Source: Adiantum capillus-veneris (taxonomy: Eukaryota; Streptophyta; Polypodiopsida; Polypodiales; Pteridaceae). Taken from it: a DNA stretch of 64,000 nt. Shown in pieces: positions 22,430 to 36,303 of this stretch. The notes beneath the pieces are model-generated. The model saw only the letters and a program-made list of their open reading frames with translations. It was not told the DNA's origin and did not search any database. The stretch lies in assembly GCA_014529385.2 (NCBI GenBank), contig CM043949.1, positions 106,308,554 to 106,372,553 of the forward strand, given 5' to 3'. Every line of letters begins with the position of its first letter. The first letter of the stretch is position 1. Both the position numbers and the translations under genes were made by a program.

Positions 22430-25400
22430 CATTGCAGGCTGACTATATGAAGGTGAGCATCCATGCGCGCATCGACAAAAGAATAACCGTTAAAGCTTGA
22501 TCAGCAACCTGTATCCTGCCAAATGTAAGGTGGTATTTAGTGATCTTAATTTTCCAAGCATTATTCCAAAGGTCCTGTAGACCAGTCCACCACTAATGCA
22601 CCTGGGGGCAATTCCATAGCATGTGCCGCATTGTTTCCAGTTTCCCATAGCGCGGGCAAAGGCCAGTGCCGAATTTTTTGCGTTTGAGTGCTTCCCCTAT
22701 GGGTAGGTCTCCGGTTAGTATCCTCCATAAGAATACTTTATGCCGTAAAGGGTAGGGTAGCGACCAATTATGAGACAATCTGTTGAGCCACCATTTAGTA
22801 GGTCTCTGCAGACCCCACATGTGATTACATTTACTGTGGATTTTCGAAGGAGGAAGAAGCATGGAGTAGAAATCGAAAGTTTTACATGTCCACCAGTTGG
22901 CATTGGAAGTTGTAAGAGCCCAATCTCTATATCGTTGTGACGGATTTTCTGTACAAGGGACTTGAAGGTGAGATACATGCGCGCAAATTTGGCCCCAAGT
23001 GTCTCGAAAGGAGTTACCCAACCTGTACGTTTGACGAACCTAAAAAAAAGGGAATATGTTGGTTGTTGGAGTCCAGGCATTGCTTGATTAAGCTGATCCC
23101 TTTCTTGTGAAGAGATAATGCTTTTCTCCCCAAGAATAAGGCAGGTGGTTTCTTGAATACAAAGCTCCAATACACATTCTCCATAGCTAGAGAATTACCA
23201 GTGTAGCGCACACGACCATTCCATATAAGGTGAGAGCATACTAGCTTCCAGCTACTAACTAGTAGTTGGGCTGTTTTGGAGGGGAGTTTGACAGGAATTG
23301 TCGTAAACACTTTATCCCATGAAGGTACATTCCAAGTTCCATGATAGTATGCTACAGATTTTTCAAGCAAAACCCACATAATTTTGGACCAGACAGTATC
23401 CCTGCAAAGCATATGCTTCAACATTGTGGCTCTCCTAGCGTGCATATGCGTGTGTAGATCCAAAATACCGAGCCCCCCTTGGCCAACGGGCTGTTCAATA
23501 TGCGACCAAGCAATCCATGCAGAGTGCGATTTGCCCCAAAAAAAATTCAGAATACATGATTTAAAGGCACCAAAGACATTTTTTACCATGCAATCAGGAG
23601 CAAGAAAAACATTATGTAGGGCAAAAGTATAGATTGAACTATCCGAAGGCGAACATGTATCAGCCATTCCTGAAAATGCCATGAAGCTACCTTGTGTTGG
23701 ACCCTCTGTAAGACCCAAGAGATTTGTTGGCCAGTGGTTACATCTACCCCAAGAGGGTATCCCAGGTGCCTGAATATAGTGTCTCTCGAGATTTGTTTGC
23801 CTGCCCAGATCAACTGATCAAATTTTTTAGCATTTATGTCGATGAGACACGATTTCCCAAGATTTAGATTCAATCCTGCAGCAAAGGAGAATAACCCCAA
23901 GTATGACATACATTTCGCTAGATTGACATTAGTAGCTTTCAAAAAGGAGACAGTGTCATCAGCAAACCCCAATGCAAGCAAATGTTCAGTGCCAATCCTT
24001 ACACCTTGTATACTCCCAGCATCAGCTTGTATTTGTAAAAATCTGTAACGAGGGTGTGTCGCCACAACAAACATCAAGGGGCTTAGAGGGCAGCCTTGTT
24101 TGACTGACCTGCAAATCTCAAGCCTGTCTGAAAGTTTCCCATTGATGATAACTCTGGAGACAACTCCCTCCCCAAGTAAGTATATATATCTAGCCATTTT
24201 GGGCCCAAATCCAAGCTTAAACATAATCAGCGAGATAAAATCCCATTGTACTGTATCGAATGCCTTGGCATAATCGAGCTGAAGTAAAACAGTACCCTAG
24301 TTGGTGGACTTAGCTGTCTCAATGCCTAGCATCACAGTAAGAATGTTGTCATATATGGATTTGCCACCGATAAAACCTGATTGTGTAGGGTGAATGATTT
24401 TTCGCAAAAATGGAGAGAGCCGAGTAGCAATGGCTTTAGCCAAAATTTTATACAGTATGGGCATCATAGTGATGGGCCTCCAATGAGCTAGAGTAGTACA
24501 GAATGCTTGTTTGGGTATAAGTTTAATGGTACCCTGCTTGAGAGAGGGATCCATGTGTTGACTAGACCAAATGAGGTTGATAAGCGAGGTGATCATGAAT
24601 TCCAACTTGTCCCAGAATTTGACAATAGATTTCTTAGACAGTCCACAGATTCCTGGTGTTTTGTCATTAGGAAGTTTCTCGAGAGCCCATTTCAGCTCTT
24701 CTTTTTTAAAGGGCAGTTCGAGCCTCTTGGAGTCGGCATCGCTAACACATGGATCTACACTATGAAGTAGAATTGCAATCGCTTGTTGTCTTTCTGTAGA
24801 GGTTTCAGACCTTGATTTAGAATCCCCTCATAATACTTTTTACATTCCGCCATCAGCTCTTTGGGTTGAGTGAGAGTTCTCCCATCGTCAGCTGTCAATT
24901 GAGTTATGCATTCCCGTTTGTGCTTTTTCTTAAGTCGAGAGAAGAAACCCCTGGAGGATCTAGAAGTGTCCTTGAGCTCTACTTGACGACAAATAAATCG
25001 TGCTCTTTTAGCCATTTCTGAGTCATGCACTCTCAAAATTTGTCTTGCTTCAGCTAGAGTATGCAGTTGAGTCTCATCGAGACGAGAAACATCTGTCTGC
25101 ATAATGTTCTGGATAGTGACCAAAGCACGCTGCACTTTATTTATTTTTTTCCTGGCTACATAGTTTCCCACATGTTGTATACATTCTTGCATGCCAGAGC
25201 AAAAACAATTCCATGCGCATAACGCATCCACTTCCCCTTGACGTATATCATCAATAAGAGAATTTACATCAGAAACAAATATGGGATGGTCAAGCAATGT
25301 GTTGTTAACCATAAGTGGCCGCATGAATCCAGCATTGGACATATCCATTTGTTCACAATCAGCCAATGTGAGCAAAACAGGGAAGTGATCAGAAAGGGAC

Positions 25401-26053
25401 ATCTGTATATCCACTCTAACTTGTATTGTAGAGGGCATCCAATCTTGCAGTATGAAGTAGAATCGATCGAGTCATGACCAGGAGGATAAGTGGGCCTGAG
25501 AGTGAAATGTGAAGGGTTGAGGTGCGTGGCCAGTAGTTGTCCACAAATCGAACAGAAGGTAGAGGGAGTGCATATCCTCCCAAGAATCCCACTCATCCTA
25601 AGAGAGAATAGTATTAGGAGAAGTAGTGTCCTCGGAGTGACATACCATATTGAAATCCCCTCCTAAGAGGCCTTGGGAGAGCTCGCAATGTTTCAGCCAT
25701 TGCCATAGCTGGGTACGAGAACCTGCATTGTTGTCTGCATATACATTGACCCAGGTCAAAGGCCCCCAAGGGGATGTGATCGAGAATATAGAGCAGGGAC
25801 TAGTGGGGTGGTCTAAAATCCAGATGGGTTTCAAAGAGCTTTTTATACATGTCAGTACACCTGAGTAGGATAAGGAACGACCTCCGTAGAAACATTGATA
25901 CCCTCTGTAATGCAAGGTTTGACCAGCTCGATGATGAAGCTTATGCTCTTGTATGAAGCATACATCTAAATCCATAGAAAGAAGCCAGCAGTTGAAAGTG
26001 TAGATTTTGGAGGGATCATTTAACCCTTTCACATTGTATGTGGCTAATTTCAT
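22430..26053 (-). pseudogene. LINE ORF2: endonuclease, reverse transcriptase, zinc-binding domain (broken)
   Basis: On the minus strand the apurinic-type endonuclease starts at the ATG at 26053 (MKLATYNVKGL) and shows FIQEHKL, LLGGDFNMV and SDHFPVLL (near 25380). In-frame stops occur at 25598 and near 25472. RT starts in another frame near 24605 and shows KLIPK, WRPITMMPILYKILAK, LQLDYAKAFD (near 24275), QGCPLSPL (near 24110) and the active-site FADD (near 23955). A stop lies near 24297 and frameshifts near 24700 and 23650. The C-terminal part (about 23020-22590) matches the zinc-binding region after plant LINE RTs (HKVFLWRILTGDLP, then C..YGKLETMRHMLWNCP). No RNase H was seen. It is inactive. 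Confidence 0.9.
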
Positions 26054-27408
26054 TGAGAACTTTGAACAGTTTGTGTGTCTCCTTCACTATTAGTGTCCAC
26101 CATATTGACTTCGAGTTGAGTCACAGATCTATCTTGGGAGCCTTGTTGTTTTTTGGCCGACTCGTGCTGAACCAAAATGGTATCCATAGCTGCTAAAGTC
26201 GCTGGGGATGGCATGTCCTCGATGAGGGCATTATAAAAGTTCATGGATGTATAACTTGATGAAAAACCTCTACTTTTGAAGGTTTTCCTAGATGGAGTAA
26301 AGCCTTCATTATCTGTTGCTACCCGTTTTCCCTTGTCCGGAATGCCTCTAGGTTTAGCTGATGTCGAGGGTAATGAGGAGTTGGAACCTGGGGTTTTGAA
26401 CAGGGTTGTTTTCCCCTTGAAATTGACTGATTTGTTGCTAGGATTGGTGGGTTTAGCTGCCCCTGGTGCACTTGCATAGGTGGGGGTGATAGGGGTATTG
26501 GGTTCAGGGTTCGGAGAAGCATTTCTCTCTGTCTGAGGAGTTTTCCCAAATATTTTCTCCCGAGGAACCATCGTTTTGCTTCTAGGGTAAGAGGGGATGA
26601 GATCCACTGTAGGAGAGAGCATTGTGGGGCTGTTCTTGGAAAAGTGGCCCAATTGACCGCAATGAAAGCAAGAGCCTGCAAGACTACCTCACTTCAAATA
26701 AATGACCAACTTTTCGACTGTCTCGAGATCGATTTCCAGGGTCTCTGGAAACTTGTGGTCGATTTGCCAAAGGATGCAGGCTTTATTGCGGTTCGGGCAG
26801 TGAATTGTGGGGGACAACAAGACTTTCCCCAATGATTCAGCCAGCTCCCCTAAACAAGGCCACAGGAAGGTGGGAAGATCATCGAATTCAACCCAAACTG
26901 GGCATTTGTTCAGAAGCTCATCTTTAATTTGCTTAATGGGCTGCCAAGGTATAATGTGCACTATCTTGCCACAAAGCACAATGGTGGACGCAGACAGAAA
27001 GGCTAACTGATCCTCTTTTCTGTAAAACAATATCTCGAAAAATCCTATACCTGAGTAAAATATTTTGTCCACAACAGCCCTCTTGAAGCCAATGTCGATA
27101 TTGTATCCAATATCTTGCATTGTAGGTAACTTCCCTGTGAAGAAGAGAACCACAGCCCTGTCTTTGAATATGGACAGGTGCGGCCAGACTGCTGTTGGCT
27201 TCAAGGTAACCTTATGCTCACCTTTAATTTTGGCGTCAGGAGTTATCACATCGCGTAAAACGCTGGCCATAAGTGTCGGGTCGTATTCAACAGAGGAAGT
27301 ACCTAAGACAGCATGGTTGGCGGCATGGCGAGGGTCCAGCTGGAAAGCGGGTGGGAGGGGGGGAGCCATGGCCAGAAAACGTGCGCTAGGAGTAGTTGGG
27401 GCACTCAT
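26050..27408 (-). pseudogene. LINE ORF1: RNA-binding protein with zinc knuckle (one internal stop)
   Basis: The minus-strand frame of 453 codons starts at ATG 27408 (MSAPTTPSARF) and is interrupted by a single TGA at 26689-26691. The first 240 residues resemble the DUF4283-type N-terminus of plant L1 ORF1 proteins (VAVVLFFTGKLP-like block, then VWVEFDDLPTFLW). A zinc-knuckle-like CFHCGQLGHFSKNS follows near 26660, with serine in place of the last cysteine. The rest is Ser/Pro/Lys-rich. The ORF1 stop overlaps the ORF2 start as ATGA (26053-26050), which suggests that the ancestral ORF2 was translated by termination-reinitiation. Confidence 0.85.
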
Positions 27409-27449
27409 CGAAGTAGGCGAGGATCATGGTTCTGCTGCGCGACTCATTT

Positions 27450-29048
<1,599 letters not shown>

Positions 29049-29519
29049 CACTACAACACAACATGGAGATATCGACGCGTGTATATCGACGAAATTAGCG
29101 GGCGTCGATATACGCGTCGCATTGTGTATCGATATACACGTGGAAAGGCTTTATTTCCCACGCGTATAAACGCAGAATCTTGCCATGCATTGAGCTCCAT
29201 CACGCAAGGAGGAGTCAGATGGATTTTGCAGAGGTATCTATGAAGTATTGAATGATCTTGAAGCTTCAGGAGAGCCTGTAGACTAGGAGGCCTTACAGTC
29301 TCACTGATCGCTTGAGGTGAGACGTTAATATGTGTGAGTTGATTTAATTAAGTCAGTATATGTGAAGTAATATCAATACTAATTTTGTGAGTTGTCATAT
29401 GTGCAAGTTGCGACGCCTAGTCATTAGTGGACCAAATTTCATCTATATGCTTTGTGAGACACAGACACGCTTCTGTGTCTCTTTTTTGTACAAACAGTTA
29501 GTGTTCAGACAATTATTGT

Positions 29520-29730
29520 TTCCCTTATGGTTATGATTATTGTCATTGTCATTGTATAGACATTTATTGTTTCTCTTTCTGGTTATGCTTATGGTTATTG
29601 TTAATTTTGTTTATGGTTATGGTTATCTGCATTATGGTTTTGATCAAAGTGATTATAGCCGGTTATGGTTTTAAGTTATGGTTATGGTTCGTTATGGTTA
29701 TGCTTTTAAGTTATGGCTATGCTTTTCAGC
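29520..29730. repeat. Degenerate ATGGTT-type tandem repeat inside CACTA copy 1
   Basis: 'ggttatggttat' and 'atgctttt' units recur many times. The same repeat appears inverted in the second CACTA copy (about 63800-64000). Confidence 0.75.
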
Positions 29731-29904
29731 TGGTACGGTTGTCTTTCATTGGCCTTAAATCTCATGTGAGATCCTACATGGATAGCATGTAGGAGGCGTA
29801 TACATGATATGGTTTTTTTTTTTAAGTTTATGTAAAAACAAAGGGAACTCTGCCAAAATTTCTGCGCGCGGGAGCATGGTTGATATTTTGGTGCTGCTCG
29901 CTTT

Positions 29905-29988
29905 CTTGGGCAGAGGGCAAGAAGTCTGGCTGTGGCTGTGTCCATTTTTTAACTGGGCACAGCCCAGGCTACGTGTCCTCTGCCCAAG
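29905..29988. ncRNA. Conserved fold-back hairpin inside CACTA copy 1 (possible small-RNA source)
   Basis: The left arm cttgggcagagggca pairs with the right arm tgtcctctgcccaag, and the inner parts (ggctgtggctgtgtcc / gggcacagccc) pair imperfectly. An equivalent hairpin with a perfect 17-bp outer stem is at 63543-63626. A long stem in two copies could feed small-RNA production, but no expression evidence is available. Confidence 0.35.
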
Positions 29989-30135
29989 AAAAAAAATTTC
30001 TGCTATGGTCGTCGCTATATGCATCGCTATGCTGGTCGCTATCAGCGTCGCTAATAGCGACCGGTTTCACAGCGACGCGCATAGTGACGGACAGTGTCGA
30101 TATCTGCGTCGATAACACCTTCTTTTGTTGTAGTG

Positions 30136-33100
30136 TTGGTTTAAATATTATAATCAAGCATGGTTTGAGTACCAACCACCTTGCTCTGCAACACGGCTTC
30201 TCAGTGATTCAATTTTGATGCAAAAGCATAGCATAATTGCAATGTTTTGGAATCTCAAGGAGACATGCATGGCCTTTTACTGCACCTGTTGAAGGAAGCA
30301 AGTTGTTCGGCATGGCCGACTCCTTGTCACGGTTTCTATACACTGCCGGAGAATACTTGCCACACAGCACTGGTCAATTTCAATTGAAATTGCTCGACAC
30401 GGTCGGGGTATGCTATGAGCACACGCCTTTCAAGAATCTCTCCATATGCCTGCAAGATATTTTAGGACAGCAGAATGACCAGGTTAGACCATGTCACTAT
30501 TGTTTATTTTTCCATGTTTCTACATTTACATTGGAAATTAATGCTTTTGTGCAAAGCAAAGTTCTTTGGCAATTTTACATGAAGCAAGGCTTCTCCCTTG
30601 TGCCAAGGTACTGCCCAATGACTTAGTATTAAGGGTAGTGGCACACAAGTTTGAAAAACTGGCAAAATAGGAAATTTCATCTCACAGAATCCCTACCAGT
30701 TTAGACTGTGCAAAGCACTAATGGTTCTGACTCTCACGTTTGCAGCCATCACTCTCGCCAAGGGCTTTAAAAAAAACTGTATGCAAGGCATACTAACCAG
30801 GTGGCATGAATTTTGAAATTTAGCTTTCGCTATCACACCACACTCTGTCATGGACAAACTAAGTTCTGGATTGTTTAAATTTTTGGTTGTTGTCAACGCA
30901 CAACACCACTAAAAAGAACCTAAAATTTCAACTAGATTCACCGGCAAAGTGCCCTATTCAAGTCATCCTCATACAGTCACGACCATACACGGTAGATGGT
31001 CAAGATTTGACTTGTGTTTTCTGTTGCCTCTCTCGATGAGAGCGTCATACAGACAGATTGGTATATGCTTATGGGATAATCTGCAAATTAGGCATAAGAT
31101 GCCTAAGAGCACACATTCGGGGCACACACTCTAGAAATTTAAGGAAAGTTCCTTAGCCCAGCATGCTCTCCTTCTCTCTCTTTTTCTTATTTCTCTCAAG
31201 AGTAATGAAAAACTTTCTAAGAAGCTTTTGATACATGTTTTGTTTGAGAGTCAACATGAGCCAATGTGCTCTAACTCTCAGCTAGAAATTGGCCAAGATG
31301 CCATTCACATTAGTTTTCATCGGTTTATCCATTGAACACTAATTGCCCTACGAGCTAGGAGCCACACACAGGCTCGCTAAGAGCCATTGTCAGATTTTGG
31401 GTAGGACCCAACTATTGTCATTCCTTGGGTGATTGTTCTTATGAATCGAACAAACTGCCCAGTGGAGTACACATCGAATACATCAACGTGAATGGACGAG
31501 CAAGAGTCTTGTCATTTCGAAAGATCAGGGTGTCATGTTTGCACTATATGTTTCTAGTGCGACGCTCAAGTTGATTTTTTTGATACTCTTGCAATTACAT
31601 CAGCTGATCTATACCATGGAGTGTAGAGGCAGCAAACAGTTGAGACAGCATGGCTGTTGATACAGCTAGGCATATCATTTGTGTGGATTTCTTGCTCTCT
31701 CTATAGCACTACGAGTGTCTATGGACACACTGTTCTGAGGTAAGACCCCGCGGGTGCTTACTAAATCACCCCATAGGCATGGAAGATCACAGTTTGATCT
31801 ATTCCGACTGTACTTTCAAGGAAATAATTCTGTAATCTACCACGGGGTAGCGGAAAAATTCAACTTTTCAAGTTGACTCTCATCCTTCTCCAAACGGTTA
31901 ACTATGTTGGATAATGTTACCTGCTGGTCGAGAAATTTCTACAAAGGGTCTTACCAAAGGGTTTGACTACGTAGATTCTAATCGAAGGGTTTGGATTGCA
32001 AAGGCAACACCCAAGGTTTTCAGTGCAATGTTGCTTTTTTTTTTCACAGATGGATGACGTGTTCCTCTGTATTTGAATACGGGTAAGTGAAGATTCAATT
32101 CAATCTCTAGTACGCATCTATTGATTTGGTGTTATTCTAGTTTTTAGTATGCATTGCTTGGGTTTTTCAAGTTGTTTAAATACGCTTGAATATTTAGGGC
32201 CATGCCAAGGGCAAGTCGGAACAAGTATTTTGGGTCGCCGTGTCCAATGTACATTATGCTGATGAATCCACTTGTCGGCTTCAATTTGGCACATGTTGTC
32301 ACATGGGATACAACATGGTCTAGGGACTCAAGGAGTTTTGTTTAGCCAGTGTGGAGCAAGGATAATGAGGGTCCCTCTCACTCCCATCGTAGAGTGTTTG
32401 CAGTTACCTCCACGCACAAGTACATCTTGTACTTGAAGAATGTTCTTTTTTCAAACATTCTTACATGAGACATATTCCACATGTGGAGGATATGAGTCTC
32501 TAGGACTGACACTGGCGCCCACTATTTCAAGTATGTGGCACGACAAAGTCCCTAAGTGCTTGTCCAATCAGTTTTCTAGACCATTTTTAGCACGACGTAT
32601 CAGCAGCAATTTCAGTGGCCAGAAATTGTTGGATACTTAGAATGACTTGTTAAGGTACAAGTACTGCTAAACAACATTACAGATGGTTGTTTATACATAT
32701 ATCAAATGAAAAAGTTTCATTGTTTGTACCTAGAAGTGATCACTGTTTCACCTTCTATTATGGTTCAGACATTTCAACAAGGCTTGCAAAAGATTGCAAC
32801 TGAAAGTATTTAGTTTCTTTTTAGAACTATTTAAATTCGTTTTTAAATGTGTGTTAGGCGCATCACATTTTCCATAAGTATTGGCAAGGATCACCATGGA
32901 TATACAAGTTCGGATCTGTTTTTTGCTAAATGCATGTACACTAGGTGTTATGGGCCCTAGTGTTTAGCAAACGTTGATTTGGAACGGCATGCGTATTCAT
33001 CAAGTGGTTGCTTATGAAGTATTTTGCACTCTCTGTGCAGTATCTCAATGAGTTTACTTTTCGGTCTACCAATCACCAATAGAGGTCATGACTCGATTTG

Positions 33101-33840
33101 GGTGTTTGTGGATATTTCACGTTAACCATGATGGTTATTCAGCCAATTGTTGATTTCTCAACATGTGGTACGATATTGTGATCCCCGTTTACTAGCCATC
33201 TAGAACAACTGGCTGTAAACCATGGGGGAAACACACCTCAGTACTGTCACTTATCCAAGGGGATATGAAGATTATAAAGTATAATCTTGTGCTAAAGGAT
33301 ATGCAAGTGCGTACGTTAGCACCACACGATCTAATTAGTAAGCATTTATTGCTCTACTTGGAGTTTGCTTACCATAAGTTAAAGCATGTTTGCGATTAGG
33401 TGTAGTCTCTTCATGTTTAAATCAAGTTCTCAACCTTGAACACGAGTTATGGTGGGGTTATTTACTGTTGAACTTGGAAAACAAGTCAAGGACTTAAACT
33501 TGGCTGATGAGTCATGTTAGCAAGTTACTTTCATGGCAAGTGAAAAGAGGTACTCTTTAGGGTACATCTTTGTGTGATGACTCGTTTTGCATACTCATGT
33601 GTGTTCTAAATGGAGTCTATACACTATGATTGGATAGGAATCGATAACACAAGATGGTTGCATATGGACAACAATGTGAAAAATCAAGATGTTACTCTTG
33701 GTTTCGTTGAACCTCCTGCTGAACTGTGTTCCAGTCAACCAAACAGCTTGATCCATGAAGGGTGTCACTTGGGAAAACATTAGTGTTCTTAAGAAGAGGT
33801 TCCCCACTTTTGTTTTCGAGGATGAAAACTCTTCTTTAAG
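30136..33840 (+). other. Non-coding interior of element E, part 2
   Basis: No gag, pol or other domain was recognised in about 3.7 kb. The open frame at 30237-30626 has no recognisable motif. The sequence is of even composition, unlike the microsatellite-rich flanks. Confidence 0.55.
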
Positions 33841-33850
33841 GAGGGAGTAA
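33835..33850 (+). promoter_or_regulatory. Polypurine tract of element E
   Basis: The purine-rich stretch tttaaggagggagtaa lies immediately before the TG of the 3' LTR at 33851. It is the expected plus-strand priming site. Confidence 0.8.
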
Positions 33851-33982
33851 TGTCAGGACACCGGCAAGGCCGAGCTAGGCAGTGTGGAAAGGGAGTCCAA
33901 CTATGGCAAAGGGCCAGGGGCCATGCTATATAGTGGGTGGTTGGGTGGTGGACTCTTAGGTTCTAGTTCCCCTTGTCTTACA
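33851..33982 (+). repeat. 3' LTR of element E
   Basis: This 132-bp repeat starts TGTCAGGACAC and ends CTTGTCTTACA. It is followed by GGAAG, the duplicate of the five bases before the 5' LTR. Confidence 0.92.
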
Positions 33983-33987
33983 GGAAG

Positions 33988-34399
33988 GGACCAAAGGGAT
34001 CCCAAAGGGTTGGACCCATTGGAGAGATTGAAGAAGCCAAAATCACATCGGTGTGCATGCATCTACCTACTACATAGTACATGCACTATGATCCCCTCCA
34101 ATTCTTGAATTGTCATGGTCGTGCTTGGATAAAAAAACACACCCCATACACAACATCAACATAGTCCTTTTTCTCCCTATCAGGAGTGGACCTTTCTAGG
34201 ACCGCACTTTTCTCATAGCATGACCCCCCACTCTCATCACCCTTTCAGATTTTTAAAACAATTTTTGTATGCCTATTGGCATTGGCTTGGTAAGTTGGCC
34301 TAGTCAACAATCTCTCATTGGTTTAAGTAAACCCTTGTGCACATTGCACGCCATCTTCTCGTTGACACATTCAAGATAGGCTCAAATTCTTGTTTTCAA

Positions 34400-34446
<47 letters not shown>

Positions 34447-35394
34447 CACCCCCCCCAACAACTCTCTCTCATGCAATGAAAAATAGATATATTAAATTAT
34501 TTGTATATTCATCCCTATTTTGCATTGTACAAACCATTCATATATCTCTTAGCTTACTATATCTCCTAGTTTCCAAATATGTGAAAAGTGCCTTGTCTAC
34601 TGTTTAGTAGGACCAATAATTGGAGACTCTTTACCAAAAACAAATTAATGCATAATTTCTTAAATATTTTCATTAAAGTGACTATACCTAAAACAATTAA
34701 ATACCATGATACATAGAAAGTAGCTGCACTTGATTGTAAATCACACCATGTCAAAAGTTTTGTAAATTCTCTATTTTATTGCATACTCCTACATCAATTT
34801 TAAAAATGTGTTAACCAAATATTTTTCCCTAGATATAAAACCTTAAAGGTTATTTTGTCCCTTGAAATTGTTACATACACCATTGAGTTTTTTTTTATTT
34901 TTGTTCACCCTCTGCTATTAAATATAAATAGCCAAAATAAGGAAAAACTTTGGCTATACCTTTGTAAAGGTTTATAGATACTTTAAAGTAGTCAACAAAA
35001 GAAGCAAAAGTTGTTGGAAACAATTATTGCAGCTCTAAGTGATTGCAAGGGAGACATCTTTCTTATGTTAAACGTCTTTTGCTACATGCATATGAAAGAT
35101 GGCATAGTAACAATGAATAAGACACATGTATGCTTAGTGCATATGACAAATCACACTTTAAGGAAAGTAATATCATTTTACATTGAAAAGATTAAGTAAT
35201 GTGCATGATAGAGGGAAGAGGGGGGAGAGAGAGAGAGAGAGAGCAATACCTTGAGGTATTCACTCAAAGATAAAAAGTATTCATCAAGTAGCTTGCAATT
35301 GTAGTGCATATGACAAATCACACTTTAAGGAAAGTAATATCATTTTACATTGAAAAGATTAAGTAATGTGTATGATAGAGAAGAGGGAAAAGGG

Positions 35395-35427
<33 letters not shown>

Positions 35428-35438
35428 AAAGGGAAAAG

Positions 35439-35474
<36 letters not shown>

Positions 35475-35945
35475 AATACCTTGAGGTATTCACTCAAAGA
35501 TAAAAAGTATTCATCAAGTAGCTTGCAATTCTCATGACATAAACTAAATAGATTAAAAAGTATACATGCCACCATTCTATGTAAAAGTTAGCAAGATGAT
35601 GCAATGAGCAATCATCTTAGGACTAAAACATTTGTAGGAACTTTTAGTTCTTTTTTTGTAGAAAATAAATATTACAATGGAATCATTGCAAATGTGAATG
35701 TGAGTAAGTATGTGGCAAGTTAGTCCTCACAATCCTTAATGTGTTTGTCAACAATCTTTTGACATGACAAACTTGTCCACTATTGAAAAGAGTAGTAAGA
35801 TAGTGTCACAAATAGTAAGGCTATTCTAGTTGACTTTGCCTTTAAATTTATCAAGTAAACATTGATTTATGAAAATATTCTATTATATACACAGTCACCT
35901 TCACTAACGTAGCATATTGAGGTATATGAATATTTATTAAGGAAA
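33988..35945 (-). mobile_element. Helitron-like DNA right of insertion E
   Basis: The first 410 bp match 60680-61400, apart from the 362-bp insertion there. The last 170 bp (35770-35943) repeat 21690-21850. Between them are a (TC)n array at 34403-34444, AT-rich DNA, and a tandem duplication at 35135-35530. No gene is supported. Confidence 0.55.
35135..35530. repeat. Tandem duplication with expanded GA arrays
   Basis: Unit 1 (35135-35301) and unit 2 (35302-35530) share their start (tagtgcatatgac) and end (gtagcttgcaatt). They differ mainly in the length and structure of the central GA array, which accounts for the 62-bp length difference. Confidence 0.88.
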
Positions 35946-35976
35946 CTAGTAAAAAGGCGTCGCCTTCGGCGGCGAC
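35946..35976 (-). mobile_element. Second Helitron 3' terminus
   Basis: On the minus strand a hairpin (GTCGCC ... GGCGAC, 6-bp arms) is followed by 9 bases and CTAG, with T outside. This is the same architecture as the terminus at 20862-20890 but with a different stem sequence, so it is a different Helitron family. The interior extends to the right; its 5' end was not located. Confidence 0.65.
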
Positions 35977-36041
35977 ATGGCCCTTCTTACCCTAAAACCC
36001 TTTGCTCTTGAGAAATTTCATAAAAGTAGGTCAAGGAAAGG

Positions 36042-36220
<179 letters not shown>

Positions 36221-36303
36221 TTGAAGCACTCGCATGACGTAAATTTGAACGCTACCCATCATTAGTTCTATCCATAAATTTCCTCTCACTTGCCGGTTGC
36301 GAC

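Larger units (their letters stand above)
29049..30135 (-). mobile_element. Non-autonomous CACTA (En/Spm-like) transposon copy 1
   Basis: The 1087-bp element has ends CACTACAACA (29049) and TGTTGTAGTG (30135). Subterminal repeats of the type ATATCGACGCG / GCGTCGATATA lie at the left, and repeated 'cgtcgctat' at the right. The right half (29520-30135) is the reverse complement of the element at 63361-64000, and the shared boundary is exactly at CACTA. Flanking triplets are TTT and TTG, so the 3-bp target duplication is imperfect. No transposase is encoded. Inside are a conserved hairpin (29905-29988) and a run of ATGGTT-type repeats. Confidence 0.8.
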
